From positions 62,001 to 126,000 of the forward strand of contig BJGC01000002.1 of NCBI GenBank assembly GCA_014190235.1: DNA of 64,000 bases, written 5' to 3'. Each line of letters starts with the position of its first letter. The stretch's first letter is position 1. This DNA comes from Actinomycetes bacterium. GTDB taxonomy: Bacteria; Actinomycetota; Acidimicrobiia; Acidimicrobiales; Ilumatobacteraceae. The notes below the pieces were generated by a model. It worked only from the letters and a program-made list of their open reading frames with translations, had not been told where the DNA came from and searched no databases. Of this stretch, positions 9,129-17,923 are shown in pieces. Position numbers and translations under genes: made by a program.

Positions 9129-10130
9129 ATGTCGACACCTGTTGCTATTTATCTACAAGATGCACATCCGATTCGTGAAGGAATGGAATACGTACAATAC
9201 GCAGAGAAAAAAGGTTTCGATGCTGTTTGGCAGGCCGACAGCCGCCTTGTGCGTGATGCGATAGTGCCGATGTCTGCCTTTGCAGCGGTGTCAGACACTA
9301 TAAAAATCGGCTCAGGTGTTGTTGATTGTTGGACTCGTAATCCTGCTCGATTGGCTGCAACATTTAGCACCCTTGATGACCTTGCGCCCGGGCGTGTGAT
9401 TTTGGGGATTGGCGCATGGTGGGATCCGCTCGCCCAAAAAGTTGGTGTCAGCAGGGACAAGCCACTGCGTGCAATGCGCGAGATCATTACATCTGTTCGA
9501 GCATTGCTTGCCAATGAGACAGTTACCTTTCAGGGTGAATTCGTTCATCTCGACGGAGTGGAGTTGGACTATGTATATCAAGATCGTCGGCCAAAAGAAG
9601 TTCCGATCTATCTTGGCGCAACAGGTATGCAGATGATGGAACTCGCTGGCGAGATTGCCGACGGTGTTGTACTGAACTATCTCGTGTCGCCCGATTACAA
9701 CCGAAAAGCAATTGAACATCTTGCTATTGGTGCACAAAAATCTGGACGCAATTGGCAAGACATTGATCGACCCCAACTCGTTGTCTGTTCTGTCCATGAA
9801 GATCGGGAAACCGCCGTTGACATGGCGCGCCTCATGGTGACGCAGTACTTAGGTCAACAGCCACACATTATGAAAGCGTCTGGTGTTCCACAGTCTTTAC
9901 TCGACAAGGTGGGCGAAGTACTGACATGGCCCGCAACGCATGATCAAGTAGTGGCAGCGTCACGACTGGTGCCAGATGAAATCGTGCATATGCTGACTGC
10001 CTCAGGAACTGCAGATGATGCTCGAAAAAAAGTGAGCGAATATATCGCTGACGGAGCGACGTGCCCGATTTTGTATCCACTTGGCGATGTGTACGCCACC
10101 ATTGACGCTTTTACAAACTGGAACGCCTAA
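9129..10130 (+). CDS. LLM-class, probably F420-dependent, oxidoreductase, 333 aa
   Basis: This is a TIM-barrel luciferase-like monooxygenase/Mer family protein: [20 protein letters not shown] near the start, the non-prolyl cis-peptide region [29 protein letters not shown], and [23 protein letters not shown] late in the barrel. The resemblance to methylene-tetrahydromethanopterin reductases favours F420 over FMN. The start ATG at 9129 follows an AAGGAA site 7 nt upstream. Being 25 nt downstream of the molybdenum hydroxylase suggests a shared catabolic route. Confidence 0.85.
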   Translation: MSTPVAIYLQDAHPIREGMEYVQYAEKKGFDAVWQADSRLVRDAIVPMSAFAAVSDTIKIGSGVVDCWTRNPARLAATFSTLDDLAPGRVILGIGAWWDPLAQKVGVSRDKPLRAMREIITSVRALLANETVTFQGEFVHLDGVELDYVYQDRRPKEVPIYLGATGMQMMELAGEIADGVVLNYLVSPDYNRKAIEHLAIGAQKSGRNWQDIDRPQLVVCSVHEDRETAVDMARLMVTQYLGQQPHIMKASGVPQSLLDKVGEVLTWPATHDQVVAASRLVPDEIVHMLTASGTADDARKKVSEYIADGATCPILYPLGDVYATIDAFTNWNA

Positions 10131-10140
10131 CGAGTTAGCG

Positions 10141-11571
10141 CTACGCCGATACAGTTGTAGTTGTAGTTGAGGTCGTAGTTGAAGTTGTCGAAGTTGTCGA
10201 AGTCGTTGTTGTAGTTGAAGTAGTCGTCGTAGGCGGAATTGTCGTCGTCGTCGTTGTAGTAGTTGTTGTGGTCGTCGCAGGCGGCACGTAGAACGGACCT
10301 CCCCAACCCCAGCGAATGTCCATTGGAGCACCAATTGGAGTGCCCGCCGTTGACACGATTGCGTCTAAGGCGTTACGTAACTGCGTCCATGCGTCCCATG
10401 CTGATACACCAGTTGTTGGACAGCCGCCTGCAGCTGTTGTGCAGGCTGCGGTTTGCACTGTCAAGGCTCCGATGCGAAGTGTCTTGCCCATCTCGATCGA
10501 GCGTGCCGCTAACACCGCCCATTGTCGGGCCTGTGATCCACTCTTCGTGTGGATTTGGGGCATCGCGATGACATTGGTCCCGGCATGAGAAGACATCCAC
10601 AGCACGTCGTCAATTGTCCAACCGTTATTGCATGTCAATTTGCCAACAGTTTGAGGGCATCCGTCTGCCGACCCAAAGTTCCAGAGTCGTGCGGATGTTG
10701 TTGCCACATATCCATCTACCCATGCGCGCGCCTGCCCAGGGGGTCCCCATCCAGGCTCAAGATCCATCGCCCCCGAGATCACCACTCGTGAGTCGGCCAA
10801 CTCGCGACTACGCCCTACCGCGGCAGCCATTGCGACACCACCGAGGTATCCGTTATAGCGAGACACGCCACCTGCGTTACTCGTGCCGACAGACACTTCC
10901 CACTGACCAGTGCCACACGTTGCTAATCCACTCGCCCACGCTGCTGCGACCTTGGCGATGTTTTCATACGAGATCGGGATTCCCCATCCGGATGTTCCCG
11001 TCGCTGTCTGAATGCCGAATGAAAGCACAACGACTCCGCTTGAGACCTTTTTGGCTTGCGAGCACGCCACCGCGGTTGCAGCGGGCAAAGTTTTATCAAG
11101 CGGGAACACATCTTTGCCCCGCACATAACTGCCAATTGCCACGTTCCATAGCGCTGAATCTTTGGCAGGAACCCCAACAACGTAGGTCAATGGTGTTGCT
11201 GGAACTGTTTGGGTGGGCGCTGTTGTGCTCGGGGCGACGATTGTCGCACTCTCGATCTTAAAACGTGATGAAAATGTTTTTGCTGATTTACCTCTTGCCT
11301 TGATCGTGACAGTTACTCGACAGAATCCTGAACTGCGTGTCGTCAGATTTAGTGAGTTCTTGTCACAGGCACCCGCAACTCTCCATGTTTTTGCACCAAT
11401 CAAAGTTGTGCGCAACAACGAGGGCAATATCACGGTGGTGTTTGGCAACAGAGTCTGTTTTTGCCAAGACGTCTCAGTGCCTGCCGTCAATTGAGAACGC
11501 GGCGCACCACTAACAAGCACAAACATCAAAAATGTACAGATTGCAGTCACTTTGGAGTAGCGGCTTAGCAT
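10141..11571 (-). CDS. Secreted protein with Thr/Ser-rich C-terminal tail, 476 aa
   Basis: The start is the ATG at 11571, which has an AAGGAG site 9 nt upstream and opens a signal peptide (MLSRYSKVTAICTFLMFVLV); longer starts further upstream would place 40 extra non-signal residues in front. The mature part (about 30-420) contains several cysteines and Trp-rich stretches such as MDLEPGWGPPGQARAWVDGY, which I do not recognise as a named family. The last 45 residues are almost only Thr and Ser with two prolines, with no LPxTG or membrane anchor. Such tails are often O-glycosylated. It converges on the LLM gene 10 nt away. Confidence 0.75.
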   Translation of the reverse strand: MLSRYSKVTAICTFLMFVLVSGAPRSQLTAGTETSWQKQTLLPNTTVILPSLLRTTLIGAKTWRVAGACDKNSLNLTTRSSGFCRVTVTIKARGKSAKTFSSRFKIESATIVAPSTTAPTQTVPATPLTYVVGVPAKDSALWNVAIGSYVRGKDVFPLDKTLPAATAVACSQAKKVSSGVVVLSFGIQTATGTSGWGIPISYENIAKVAAAWASGLATCGTGQWEVSVGTSNAGGVSRYNGYLGGVAMAAAVGRSRELADSRVVISGAMDLEPGWGPPGQARAWVDGYVATTSARLWNFGSADGCPQTVGKLTCNNGWTIDDVLWMSSHAGTNVIAMPQIHTKSGSQARQWAVLAARSIEMGKTLRIGALTVQTAACTTAAGGCPTTGVSAWDAWTQLRNALDAIVSTAGTPIGAPMDIRWGWGGPFYVPPATTTTTTTTTTTTIPPTTTTSTTTTTSTTSTTSTTTSTTTTTVSA

Positions 11572-11586
11572 GACATTTGCTCCTTG

Positions 11587-11620
11587 GGTATCAGGCACTG
11601 CGGGGGCACTACTTGATACC
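11587..11620. repeat. Inverted repeat between P450 and secreted-protein genes
   Basis: GGTATCA (11587-11593) is mirrored by TGATACC (11614-11620) with a 20-nt centre that itself holds a direct GGCACT repeat. It lies just behind the AAGGAG site of the secreted protein, in the only gap between two leftward genes. An operator or leader hairpin is possible; there is no following T-run, so a terminator is unlikely. Confidence 0.35.
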
Positions 11621-11638
11621 TGCAAGATTACCCAGTTT

Positions 11639-12904
11639 TTACGACGCAGACACCTGATAGCGAATAGGTAAGCGTTTGAGACCACCAACAAAGATAGTTT
11701 TCATAAATGCTGGTTCACCTGCGAGTTCAATACTTTTTAACCGCGGAATCAATTCGGCAAGAATTGCTTTGATCTCCATGCGAGCCAACATAGCGCCCAA
11801 GCAAAAATGCACTCCAAACCCAAACGCAAGTTGCTTGTTGGGGCTACGTCCGACATCGAAGACAAAAGGATTCCCAAACACTGATTCGTCTCTATTGGCA
11901 GAAGGATACGACAGCAACACACTTTCACCTTGTTTGATGAGAGTTCCACCAACTTCATAGTCCTCATTTGCCGTACGCATAAAATGTTTCACAGGAGTAG
12001 TCCAGCGAATGATTTCATCTGCTGCTGATGCAATCAATGTTGGATCTTTGCGTAAGCGCTCTAATTGATCGGGATTCTCAATCAGTGCAAGCAGGCCACC
12101 CGCAATAGCCGACGAGGTGGTGTCATGTCCGGCAGTTGCGGTAATGACATAGTACGAAATCGTTTGTATCATTGTGAGTGGCTCGCCATCAATGACCGCG
12201 TTTGCCACGACGGATGCCAAGTCATCTGTTGGATGAGCGCGACGATCCTCTGTGAGTTTTGTGAAATATGCAAAAAAATCCGCAATTACTTCCATGACAT
12301 TGAGGGGATCAGATCCGCGCTGCATGTCTTCGTCCTGAGCCCCAAACAATTGCTGTGTAAGAACAAGCATCTTTTCGTAATCTTGCTCGGGTAACCCCAA
12401 AATATCCAAGATAACTGTGAGTGGCAAAAACATGGCGATGTCACGCACGAAATCACACTCCCCTCCCATGTCTGCCATCTTGTCGACGTAACGCTTCGCT
12501 AACTCCGCTATTCGACTTTCGAGTTTTACAAGATTCTTTGGCAAAAACCATTCAGACGTAACGCCGCGTAGTTTGCGATGCTCCGGATCATCAACATGTA
12601 TCAGAGTTCGCAATAGATCTCCATCTCGCTTGCGGCGTTCATCATCTGCAGTGCCACCCAACACAGGACGTGGCTCATTGAGAAATATTGTGTTATGTGC
12701 CTCAATCTCTAAAACATCGGCATGCCTTGTCACTGCATAGAAAGGATTAAATAAACCCTCAAGACCTTCTGGAGCCTGCACCCAATGGATTGGGCTCTCG
12801 CGACGAAGCACCGTACACGCGTCGTGGAAACCTTTGTCGTCGGCATAGGCAGCGGGGTTTACAAAAACAAATCCCGCTTCTTGTGGTGTCATTGCTGTCG
12901 ACAT
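11639..12904 (-). CDS. Cytochrome P450, 421 aa
   Basis: All P450 landmarks are present: I-helix oxygen-binding AGHDTTS (258-264), K-helix DEIIR (E297/R300), and the heme-ligand loop FGFGVHFCLGAMLAR with Cys368. The length is normal for soluble bacterial class I P450s, which take electrons from a ferredoxin; no ferredoxin or reductase gene is adjacent. The AGHDTTS and late VKHFMRTA segments recall actinobacterial CYP families acting on steroids or fatty acyl groups, but the substrate is not determinable. It is divergent from alkB across 91 nt. Confidence 0.93.
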   Translation of the reverse strand: MSTAMTPQEAGFVFVNPAAYADDKGFHDACTVLRRESPIHWVQAPEGLEGLFNPFYAVTRHADVLEIEAHNTIFLNEPRPVLGGTADDERRKRDGDLLRTLIHVDDPEHRKLRGVTSEWFLPKNLVKLESRIAELAKRYVDKMADMGGECDFVRDIAMFLPLTVILDILGLPEQDYEKMLVLTQQLFGAQDEDMQRGSDPLNVMEVIADFFAYFTKLTEDRRAHPTDDLASVVANAVIDGEPLTMIQTISYYVITATAGHDTTSSAIAGGLLALIENPDQLERLRKDPTLIASAADEIIRWTTPVKHFMRTANEDYEVGGTLIKQGESVLLSYPSANRDESVFGNPFVFDVGRSPNKQLAFGFGVHFCLGAMLARMEIKAILAELIPRLKSIELAGEPAFMKTIFVGGLKRLPIRYQVSAS

Positions 12905-12995
12905 GGCCCCCCTAAATGTCTGACATCATCATAATCTTTGTCCTTCTCGTTGGATGTACTAGAAACCGCGGGAGAGTCCTGGATAACCTGCGGGT

Positions 12996-13601
12996 ATGCA
13001 AGGGAAAATCCAAGCCAAGACTGAATTACTCCCGTTTGATGGCAGCGCAATACTGATGACAAACTTTCTTGGCCCCGACTCTGCTACTTGTTACTTTGAA
13101 GAACTCCTGCGAAATAATCCATGGGAGCAACGCGCAATCACGATGTTTGGCAAAACTATTGACGAACCCAGACTTTCGACATGGCATAGCACTCAAAACC
13201 TGTCATATGCATATTCTGGATTATTGCGAACGCCTGCTTTATGGACACCAGTGCTCTCTGAATTGCTCGAACTATGTCAATCTGCGTCGGCGACAAAGTT
13301 CAACTCCGTCCTCATCAATTTATATCGCGACGGTAACGACAGCATGGGCTGGCATGCTGACAATGAAAAAGCAAATGGGCCTGAGCCTACGATTGCATCC
13401 ATCAGTCTCGGGGCAAGTCGCCGTTTTGATCTTCGCCACCGTGAATCAAAAGAAACGATCCGCACAGAACTGCCACACGGATCGCTCTTGGTGATGTCGG
13501 GAAAATCCCAGAATACGTGGCTTCACCAGATCCCAAAGTCAAAACGAGTGACAGAACCCCGAATAAACCTCACTTTTCGATGGGTGCACTCAGCGTTTTA
13601 G
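12996..13601 (+). CDS. alkB: AlkB-type 2-oxoglutarate/Fe(II) dioxygenase (DNA/RNA dealkylation repair), 201 aa
   Basis: The double-stranded beta-helix core is clear: NLYRDGNDSMGWHADNEK supplies the H-x-D iron ligands, TWLHQIPKS the distal His, and PRINLTFR the Arg that binds 2-oxoglutarate. ASISLGASRRFDLRH is the usual strand between them. Proteins of this family oxidatively remove methyl groups from N1-methyladenine and N3-methylcytosine. The length and the late-family motif order resemble ALKBH2/3-type more than E. coli AlkB. Its last 4 nt overlap a convergent hydrolase gene. Confidence 0.9.
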   Translation: MQGKIQAKTELLPFDGSAILMTNFLGPDSATCYFEELLRNNPWEQRAITMFGKTIDEPRLSTWHSTQNLSYAYSGLLRTPALWTPVLSELLELCQSASATKFNSVLINLYRDGNDSMGWHADNEKANGPEPTIASISLGASRRFDLRHRESKETIRTELPHGSLLVMSGKSQNTWLHQIPKSKRVTEPRINLTFRWVHSAF

Positions 13602-14371
13602 AGAGCACCCAAAAAACGATTAATTGCTGTATTTGTTTCGGTCGGATGCGTGAGGTTAGACGCGTGCGGTGCACCATCAAGAGCGACAAGTTGCACTGCA
13701 CCTCCTAAATGATCTCGTAAGTATTCAGCTTTCTCGAGCGGTATCGAGGCGTCAAGAGTTCCGTGCAATATCAATGTCGGCACGATTATTTCTGCGAGTC
13801 GAGTCGAGATGTCATCTCGATGCATCAGACAATGGAACGCTCGGCTGAACTGGGGTCGATCTAACTTGGCCCATTTACTCATCCACTCTGGCCACGCACC
13901 TGGCCCAAGAATAAGTCCAGCGACAATCTCTTGAACGGCTGCTGGTCCATGCTCCATCCATGCATCATGCAGACCGTTATAGCCCTCAACTAACGCGGGA
14001 TCTTCGGTTCCAGATTGTGTATCAATCAATATCAACGCACGAACTCGGTCGGGAGCCAGCAACGCCACTCGCAAACTGATAAATCCACCTTGTGACATTC
14101 CGCCAACGACGGCTTTATCAATGCCGAGATGATCCAGCAATCCAATTACATCCTTAGCCGAGTCCCAGTACGTAAAGTCGGCGAGCGCCTCGGTCTCGCC
14201 AAAGCCGCGCTCGTCCCATGTGATGACACGAAATTTCTCTTGCAGTGCTGGTAGTTGCTGATCAAACATCGAATGGTCCATCAAGAAACCATGACTAAGT
14301 AGCACTACCGGACCTGTGCCTCCGGAATCTTTAAAAGCGATAGATACTCCGTTAATGAAAGCGTGTTGCAT
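13598..14371 (-). CDS. Alpha/beta hydrolase, 257 aa
   Basis: The fold is shown by LLSHGFLMDHSMFD (oxyanion HG motif), VITWDERGFGETE, the nucleophile elbow GGMSQGGFISL with catalytic Ser, LHGTLDASIP carrying the acid, and DGAPHASNLTHP with the catalytic His near the end. It is most like soluble esterase / 3-oxoadipate enol-lactonase-type hydrolases. The ATG at 14371 is preceded by an AAGGTCGCG stretch. It is convergent with alkB. Confidence 0.9.
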   Translation of the reverse strand: MQHAFINGVSIAFKDSGGTGPVVLLSHGFLMDHSMFDQQLPALQEKFRVITWDERGFGETEALADFTYWDSAKDVIGLLDHLGIDKAVVGGMSQGGFISLRVALLAPDRVRALILIDTQSGTEDPALVEGYNGLHDAWMEHGPAAVQEIVAGLILGPGAWPEWMSKWAKLDRPQFSRAFHCLMHRDDISTRLAEIIVPTLILHGTLDASIPLEKAEYLRDHLGGAVQLVALDGAPHASNLTHPTETNTAINRFLGAL

Positions 14372-14479
14372 ATCGCGACCTTATCGCAAGGGCTCACACC
14401 ACTCACACCACTCACGCTATGCACATTTGAACTGACGTCTTAGTTGACTGGGTATCAAGCGCACTCTATGACGCACTCA

Positions 14480-14500
14480 AGTCGTTAGCCGCTAACGACT
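14480..14500. terminator. Perfect 10-bp stem hairpin downstream of tRNA-Gly
   Basis: AGTCGTTAGC and GCTAACGACT flank a single C, a perfect inverted repeat starting 13 nt beyond the 3' end of the leftward tRNA-Gly. No strong T-run follows on either strand. The 14372-14700 stretch has no protein gene: it holds this element, the tRNA, and an imperfect GTGAGTGGT tandem repeat (14391-14414) in front of the hydrolase. Confidence 0.45.
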
Positions 14501-14512
14501 AAGCCCCAAAAT

Positions 14513-14587
14513 TGGAGCGGATGACGAGATTCGAACTCGCGACCCTCACCTTGGCAAGGTGATGCTCTACCACTGAGCCACATCCGC
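14513..14587 (-). tRNA. tRNA-Gly (anticodon GCC)
   Basis: A full cloverleaf is readable: acceptor GCGGATG/CATCCGC, D arm GCTC-AGTGGTA-GAGC, anticodon arm TCACC-TTGCCAA-GGTGA with anticodon GCC, and T arm GCGAG-TTCGAAT-CTCGT. The CCA end appears to be encoded (14513-14515), unlike the other two tRNAs in the window. Confidence 0.97.
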
Positions 14588-14700
14588 GTGGAGATAACAG
14601 ACTAGCAAGAATTCCCGCAGAAAGGACCTAGTCGTGTTCTTGTCAGCGCGAGATTGCGACTATCTAGCGAAATTCAGGGCTATTTCGGCTTCAACAAGAC

Positions 14701-15651
14701 TCAGGAGAGCAACGGATCTACCGATGGTGTGATGGCGTCATTTTTAGCGATGCTAGAACCACCGTAACTGCGTAAGAGAGCAGCCAACGCACCCAAAACA
14801 ATGCAGGCTCCCACGATCTGCAGCGGACGAAGACGTTGGGCAAAGATAATCCAAGCACCGATTGTTGAAATCACTGGACTCGCAAGACCAAGAAGCGATG
14901 CAAGCGTGACATCGATATGTCTTTGTGCCCACGTCATGAGGCCGTGTCCGAGAATTCCTGGAATAAGCGACATCAAAATAACAAGAAACCAATCCTTGGC
15001 ATTCATCGCGCCCAGGTCACTGTGTGACAGTAATGCCCACGGAACGACCACTACTGATGCCCACGAAAAAACATACGCCAGCAGAGTCCAGGAATGGATG
15101 CCGCTATCACGCAGATGCTTGGCCATTAAAAAATATGTCGTCCAGATCACAACATTGGCTCCAGCCAACAGGTCTCCTTGGGCGCTGGCTCCACTCGTTG
15201 ACGCTGCAGCCAACACCACAATAGATACTCCTGCAAAAGCAACACCAGCGAGCGACACACGTTTGAGGCGCCATTGCTCTCCAAATAGTCGCGGAGCAAC
15301 AAGCAATACCAAGGCTGGCTGCAGAGTAGTAATCAACGTTGCGTTAGCGATACTCGTGAGTTTGACTGATGCGAAGCCTGTCAGCATTGAGAGTCCGAAT
15401 AAGATTCCAGGAATTGCTGTCTTTTTCGTTAATGCAAGAGTGCACTTACCCCCGGTTCTGTGGGCGATAACAATCATTAACGGAGCACCGATAGCGAGTC
15501 GATAAAACACCAGTGTCGGCGTTGGAACTGACATTGCGCGCGTCATTAGCGGTCCAGACCCCCACGCCAGCACAGCCACTACGGCCGCCAAAACGGGGAG
15601 ATCGTCGCGCGCTGATCCAGCGGCGCGCGCTCTCACGAGCACCGATGTCAT
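14701..15651 (-). CDS. EamA/DMT-family transporter, 316 aa
   Basis: About ten hydrophobic helices arranged as two EamA repeats (first ending near ATLITTLQPALVLLVAPRLFGE, second near VTLASLLGLASPVISTIGAW) mark a drug/metabolite transporter of the inner membrane, typically exporting amino acids or small metabolites. The ATG overlaps the stop of a 73-residue gene upstream (ATGA), so the pair is translated together. Confidence 0.88.
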   Translation of the reverse strand: MTSVLVRARAAGSARDDLPVLAAVVAVLAWGSGPLMTRAMSVPTPTLVFYRLAIGAPLMIVIAHRTGGKCTLALTKKTAIPGILFGLSMLTGFASVKLTSIANATLITTLQPALVLLVAPRLFGEQWRLKRVSLAGVAFAGVSIVVLAAASTSGASAQGDLLAGANVVIWTTYFLMAKHLRDSGIHSWTLLAYVFSWASVVVVPWALLSHSDLGAMNAKDWFLVILMSLIPGILGHGLMTWAQRHIDVTLASLLGLASPVISTIGAWIIFAQRLRPLQIVGACIVLGALAALLRSYGGSSIAKNDAITPSVDPLLS

Positions 15652-15869
15652 GCGCCTGTGGGGCGCATATCAATTCGAAGTACGAGTACACCATCCTCGA
15701 TCGTTGCCACTGAATCACCGATTATTGCAAAATCTTGAAAATCGGCTTCTGCTTGAGCGATGAAATGCTGACGCTCTTCACCTGCCACCGGCGGCAACGG
15801 CCTTTTGCGCACTGCTGCTGCTCGATCTCGATAACGAGCGATCATCTCGTCTGGATTAAATGCTGGCAT
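15648..15869 (-). CDS. Small hypothetical protein, 73 aa
   Basis: The product is soluble and unrecognised: an N-terminal charged helix (MPAFNPDEMIARYRDRAAAV), a middle acidic helix and a C-terminal beta-rich end (SVATIEDGVLVLRIDMRP). It is coupled by ATGA to the EamA transporter and begins 1 nt after the stop of the membrane protein upstream, so all three are probably one operon. Function unknown. Confidence 0.65.
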   Translation of the reverse strand: MPAFNPDEMIARYRDRAAAVRKRPLPPVAGEERQHFIAQAEADFQDFAIIGDSVATIEDGVLVLRIDMRPTGA

Positions 15870-15870
15870 T

Positions 15871-16281
15871 CTAGGAACCTCCGTCTTTGTGAAATTGGTG
15901 AATCAGTGGATCAATCAGATCAGGTACTGCTGAGGGGTTCTGGATCACATCAACAGCATCATCGTCATGTGAAAATGGATCAAGTATTTCTTTTGACGGC
16001 TCTGAATCAGGCTCACGGCTCAAGACCGCGGGTACCTCAGACTCGACAACTGGGTCGGCATCGATAGGACGGTATCGGTTGCGCATTGCAAGCCTTTCTT
16101 GCTCATCTGCCCGAGCAAATTTTCGGTCATACATGATTTCAAGCGGGCCAAGTAGTTCAGGATCAGGATGTGCACTGCGCCAAAAAATTATCGTCGCAGA
16201 TAAAAGACTCAGGCCAATGAGCACCAGACCCCCGGCAATTACATTCACAAGCAACTGAGATCCGATCATCGCCAAGGGCAT
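15871..16281 (-). CDS. Small single-pass membrane protein, 136 aa
   Basis: Residues 5-35 form one membrane helix (LLVNVIAGGLVLIGLSLLSA), followed by FWRSAHPDPELLGPLEIMYD and an acidic, disordered tail that ends in HQFHKDGGS. The ATG at 16281 is chosen; a GTG at 16305 would add 8 residues and neither has a clear ribosome-binding site. Function is not known. The family seems to be lineage-specific. Confidence 0.65.
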   Translation of the reverse strand: MPLAMIGSQLLVNVIAGGLVLIGLSLLSATIIFWRSAHPDPELLGPLEIMYDRKFARADEQERLAMRNRYRPIDADPVVESEVPAVLSREPDSEPSKEILDPFSHDDDAVDVIQNPSAVPDLIDPLIHQFHKDGGS

Positions 16282-16343
16282 ATTTATAGTCTCGCACGGC
16301 TCCACTTCAATTCAAGTGACAGTGCGTGGGAGAATGTATCCCT

Positions 16344-16742
16344 GTGGAAAACATTCTGTCGGCGATCGCCTTTCTTGGCGTACTCAGCGCATTGTCGTGG
16401 TATCTGCGCGTGCACGAAGCCCATTGGTCGTCTAAGGATGGCTCTCGATTTACGTGTCGAATTCATGTCGTCAACCAAAAGGATTCAACGCCAAGTCGAT
16501 GGCGAGAGGCTCGAGCGACTATCACTCCCGATGGTTTGGTGCGACTTCGAGTACGAGGCGTGGTCAAGAGCCATCATCAAGGTGACTGGAAAATGACAGG
16601 CGCCGTGCCAGATCCTCCAAAGGGTCGAAACTTGTACGTACTTCGCCAGACTGAGCAACTGCTACTCCGAGTGCCTACCAAGAGCGTCTGCGTGAGCAGG
16701 CTTGATGCACTATTGACAACACCTAGCGAGCCGCCTCACTGA
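16344..16742 (+). CDS. Membrane-anchored hypothetical protein (DUF2550-like layout), about 132 aa
   Basis: One N-terminal membrane helix (ILSAIAFLGVLSALSWYLRV) is followed by a compact basic beta-rich domain (FTCRIHVV, ARATITPDGLVRLRVRGVV). This architecture resembles the small actinobacterial DUF2550 proteins, but I cannot confirm membership. A GTG at 16344 follows a GGGAG site; another GTG at 16326 is possible. The 3' end overlaps the convergent metX gene by 20 nt. Confidence 0.6.
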   Translation: MENILSAIAFLGVLSALSWYLRVHEAHWSSKDGSRFTCRIHVVNQKDSTPSRWREARATITPDGLVRLRVRGVVKSHHQGDWKMTGAVPDPPKGRNLYVLRQTEQLLLRVPTKSVCVSRLDALLTTPSEPPH

Positions 16743-17922
16743 GTGCGGACAAAAACGCAGAAAGCTCCGCGCTGATTTTATTTGTCTCAATTAAAAATCC
16801 ATCGTGACCCTCGGGGCTCGAAATCTGTGCATACCGAGTAAGTGGATGCTTTTTGCTGACGCTTTCGTGTAGCAACTCTTGTTGATATTCCGGATACAAG
16901 ATGTCGCTATCAATACCAATTGTCAACGTTGGTGCTGTGATTCGATTCATTGCACGAGCAACTCCACCGCGTCCACGACCAACATCATGTAGGTCCATCG
17001 CTTTGCCGATATATAAATAACTATTTGCATCAAAGCGCCGAATGAGTTTGTCGCCGTGATAGTCGAGATAGTTTTCCACCTCAAATCGATCAAAAAGTTC
17101 GATGCCGTCGTTATGAAAGTTTGTGTCACATAATTCACGTCCGAATTTCTCATTGAATCGGTTGTCAGTTCGAAACGTGACTTGTGCAATCATTCGCGCC
17201 ACCGCAAGACCGTGCCATGGACCCTGATCTGGTGCGGCACCGTAGTAATCACCGCCGTTCCATAGGGGATCCATGAGTAATGCACGACGTCCAATCGCAC
17301 CCCATGCAATCTGTTGAGCACTTGACTCAATACATGTCGCTATGGGGACAATCGAATTCACTCTGTGCGGATATGTGATCGCCCATTCCAGCACTTGCAT
17401 GCCGCCCATTGAGCCACCGATGACGCTGTGCCACGCATCGATGCCAAGAAAATCTGTGAGTGACGCTTGAGCGCGCACCATGTCGCGAATCGTGACCGCA
17501 GGGAAGCGCAGCGCATATGGAGCGCCATCATCAGGATGAGGCGATGTCGGCCCGGTCGACCCTTGACATCCACCGAGAACATTGCTGCACACCACGAAAT
17601 ATTTATTCGTGTCAACGGCTTGTCCAGGACCAACAACACCTTCCCACCAACCTGGAGTGGGATGACCTTCTTCTGCTTCGCCCGCGACATGACTATCCCC
17701 TGTCCATGCATGGCAAATCAAGATCGCATTGGAGCGGTCTTGATTCAGCGTGCCCCAAGTTTCGTATGCCAGTGTCACATCTTGCAGGGCTGCACCACTA
17801 TCAAGCGTAAAAGGACGTTGAGTGGCAAATGTAAAAAAAGATCGATGGCCGACCGCATCGCCATCAAGCCATGCGCCAGTGGGTGCGTACGCAACGCCCG
17901 TGTGCTCATTTGCTTGACGCAT
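16723..17922 (-). CDS. metX: Homoserine O-acetyltransferase, 399 aa
   Basis: An alpha/beta-hydrolase-fold acyltransferase of the MetX family: VTLAYETWGTLN, LICHAWTGDSHVAG, the nucleophile elbow GGSMGGMQVLEWA, IGIDSDILYPEYQQ with the acid and EGHDGFLIE with the catalytic His. It acylates homoserine in the first committed step of methionine synthesis. The ATG at 17922 is chosen because AAGGAAGGA sits 3-11 nt upstream; a GTG at 17937 overlaps that site. Upstream lies an S-box-type leader (see next entry), so methionine/SAM feedback at the RNA level is expected. Confidence 0.95.
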   Translation of the reverse strand: MRQANEHTGVAYAPTGAWLDGDAVGHRSFFTFATQRPFTLDSGAALQDVTLAYETWGTLNQDRSNAILICHAWTGDSHVAGEAEEGHPTPGWWEGVVGPGQAVDTNKYFVVCSNVLGGCQGSTGPTSPHPDDGAPYALRFPAVTIRDMVRAQASLTDFLGIDAWHSVIGGSMGGMQVLEWAITYPHRVNSIVPIATCIESSAQQIAWGAIGRRALLMDPLWNGGDYYGAAPDQGPWHGLAVARMIAQVTFRTDNRFNEKFGRELCDTNFHNDGIELFDRFEVENYLDYHGDKLIRRFDANSYLYIGKAMDLHDVGRGRGGVARAMNRITAPTLTIGIDSDILYPEYQQELLHESVSKKHPLTRYAQISSPEGHDGFLIETNKISAELSAFLSALSEAAR

Positions 17923-17923
17923 G

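Noticed and set aside
11572-11691. Longer N-terminus of the Thr-tailed secreted protein
   Set aside because: It overlaps the P450 3' end, adds non-signal residues, and AAGGAG points to 11571.
14391-14416. Short ACTCACACC tandem repeat
   Set aside because: Three imperfect copies of 9 nt with no feature around them; likely chance or promoter spacer.
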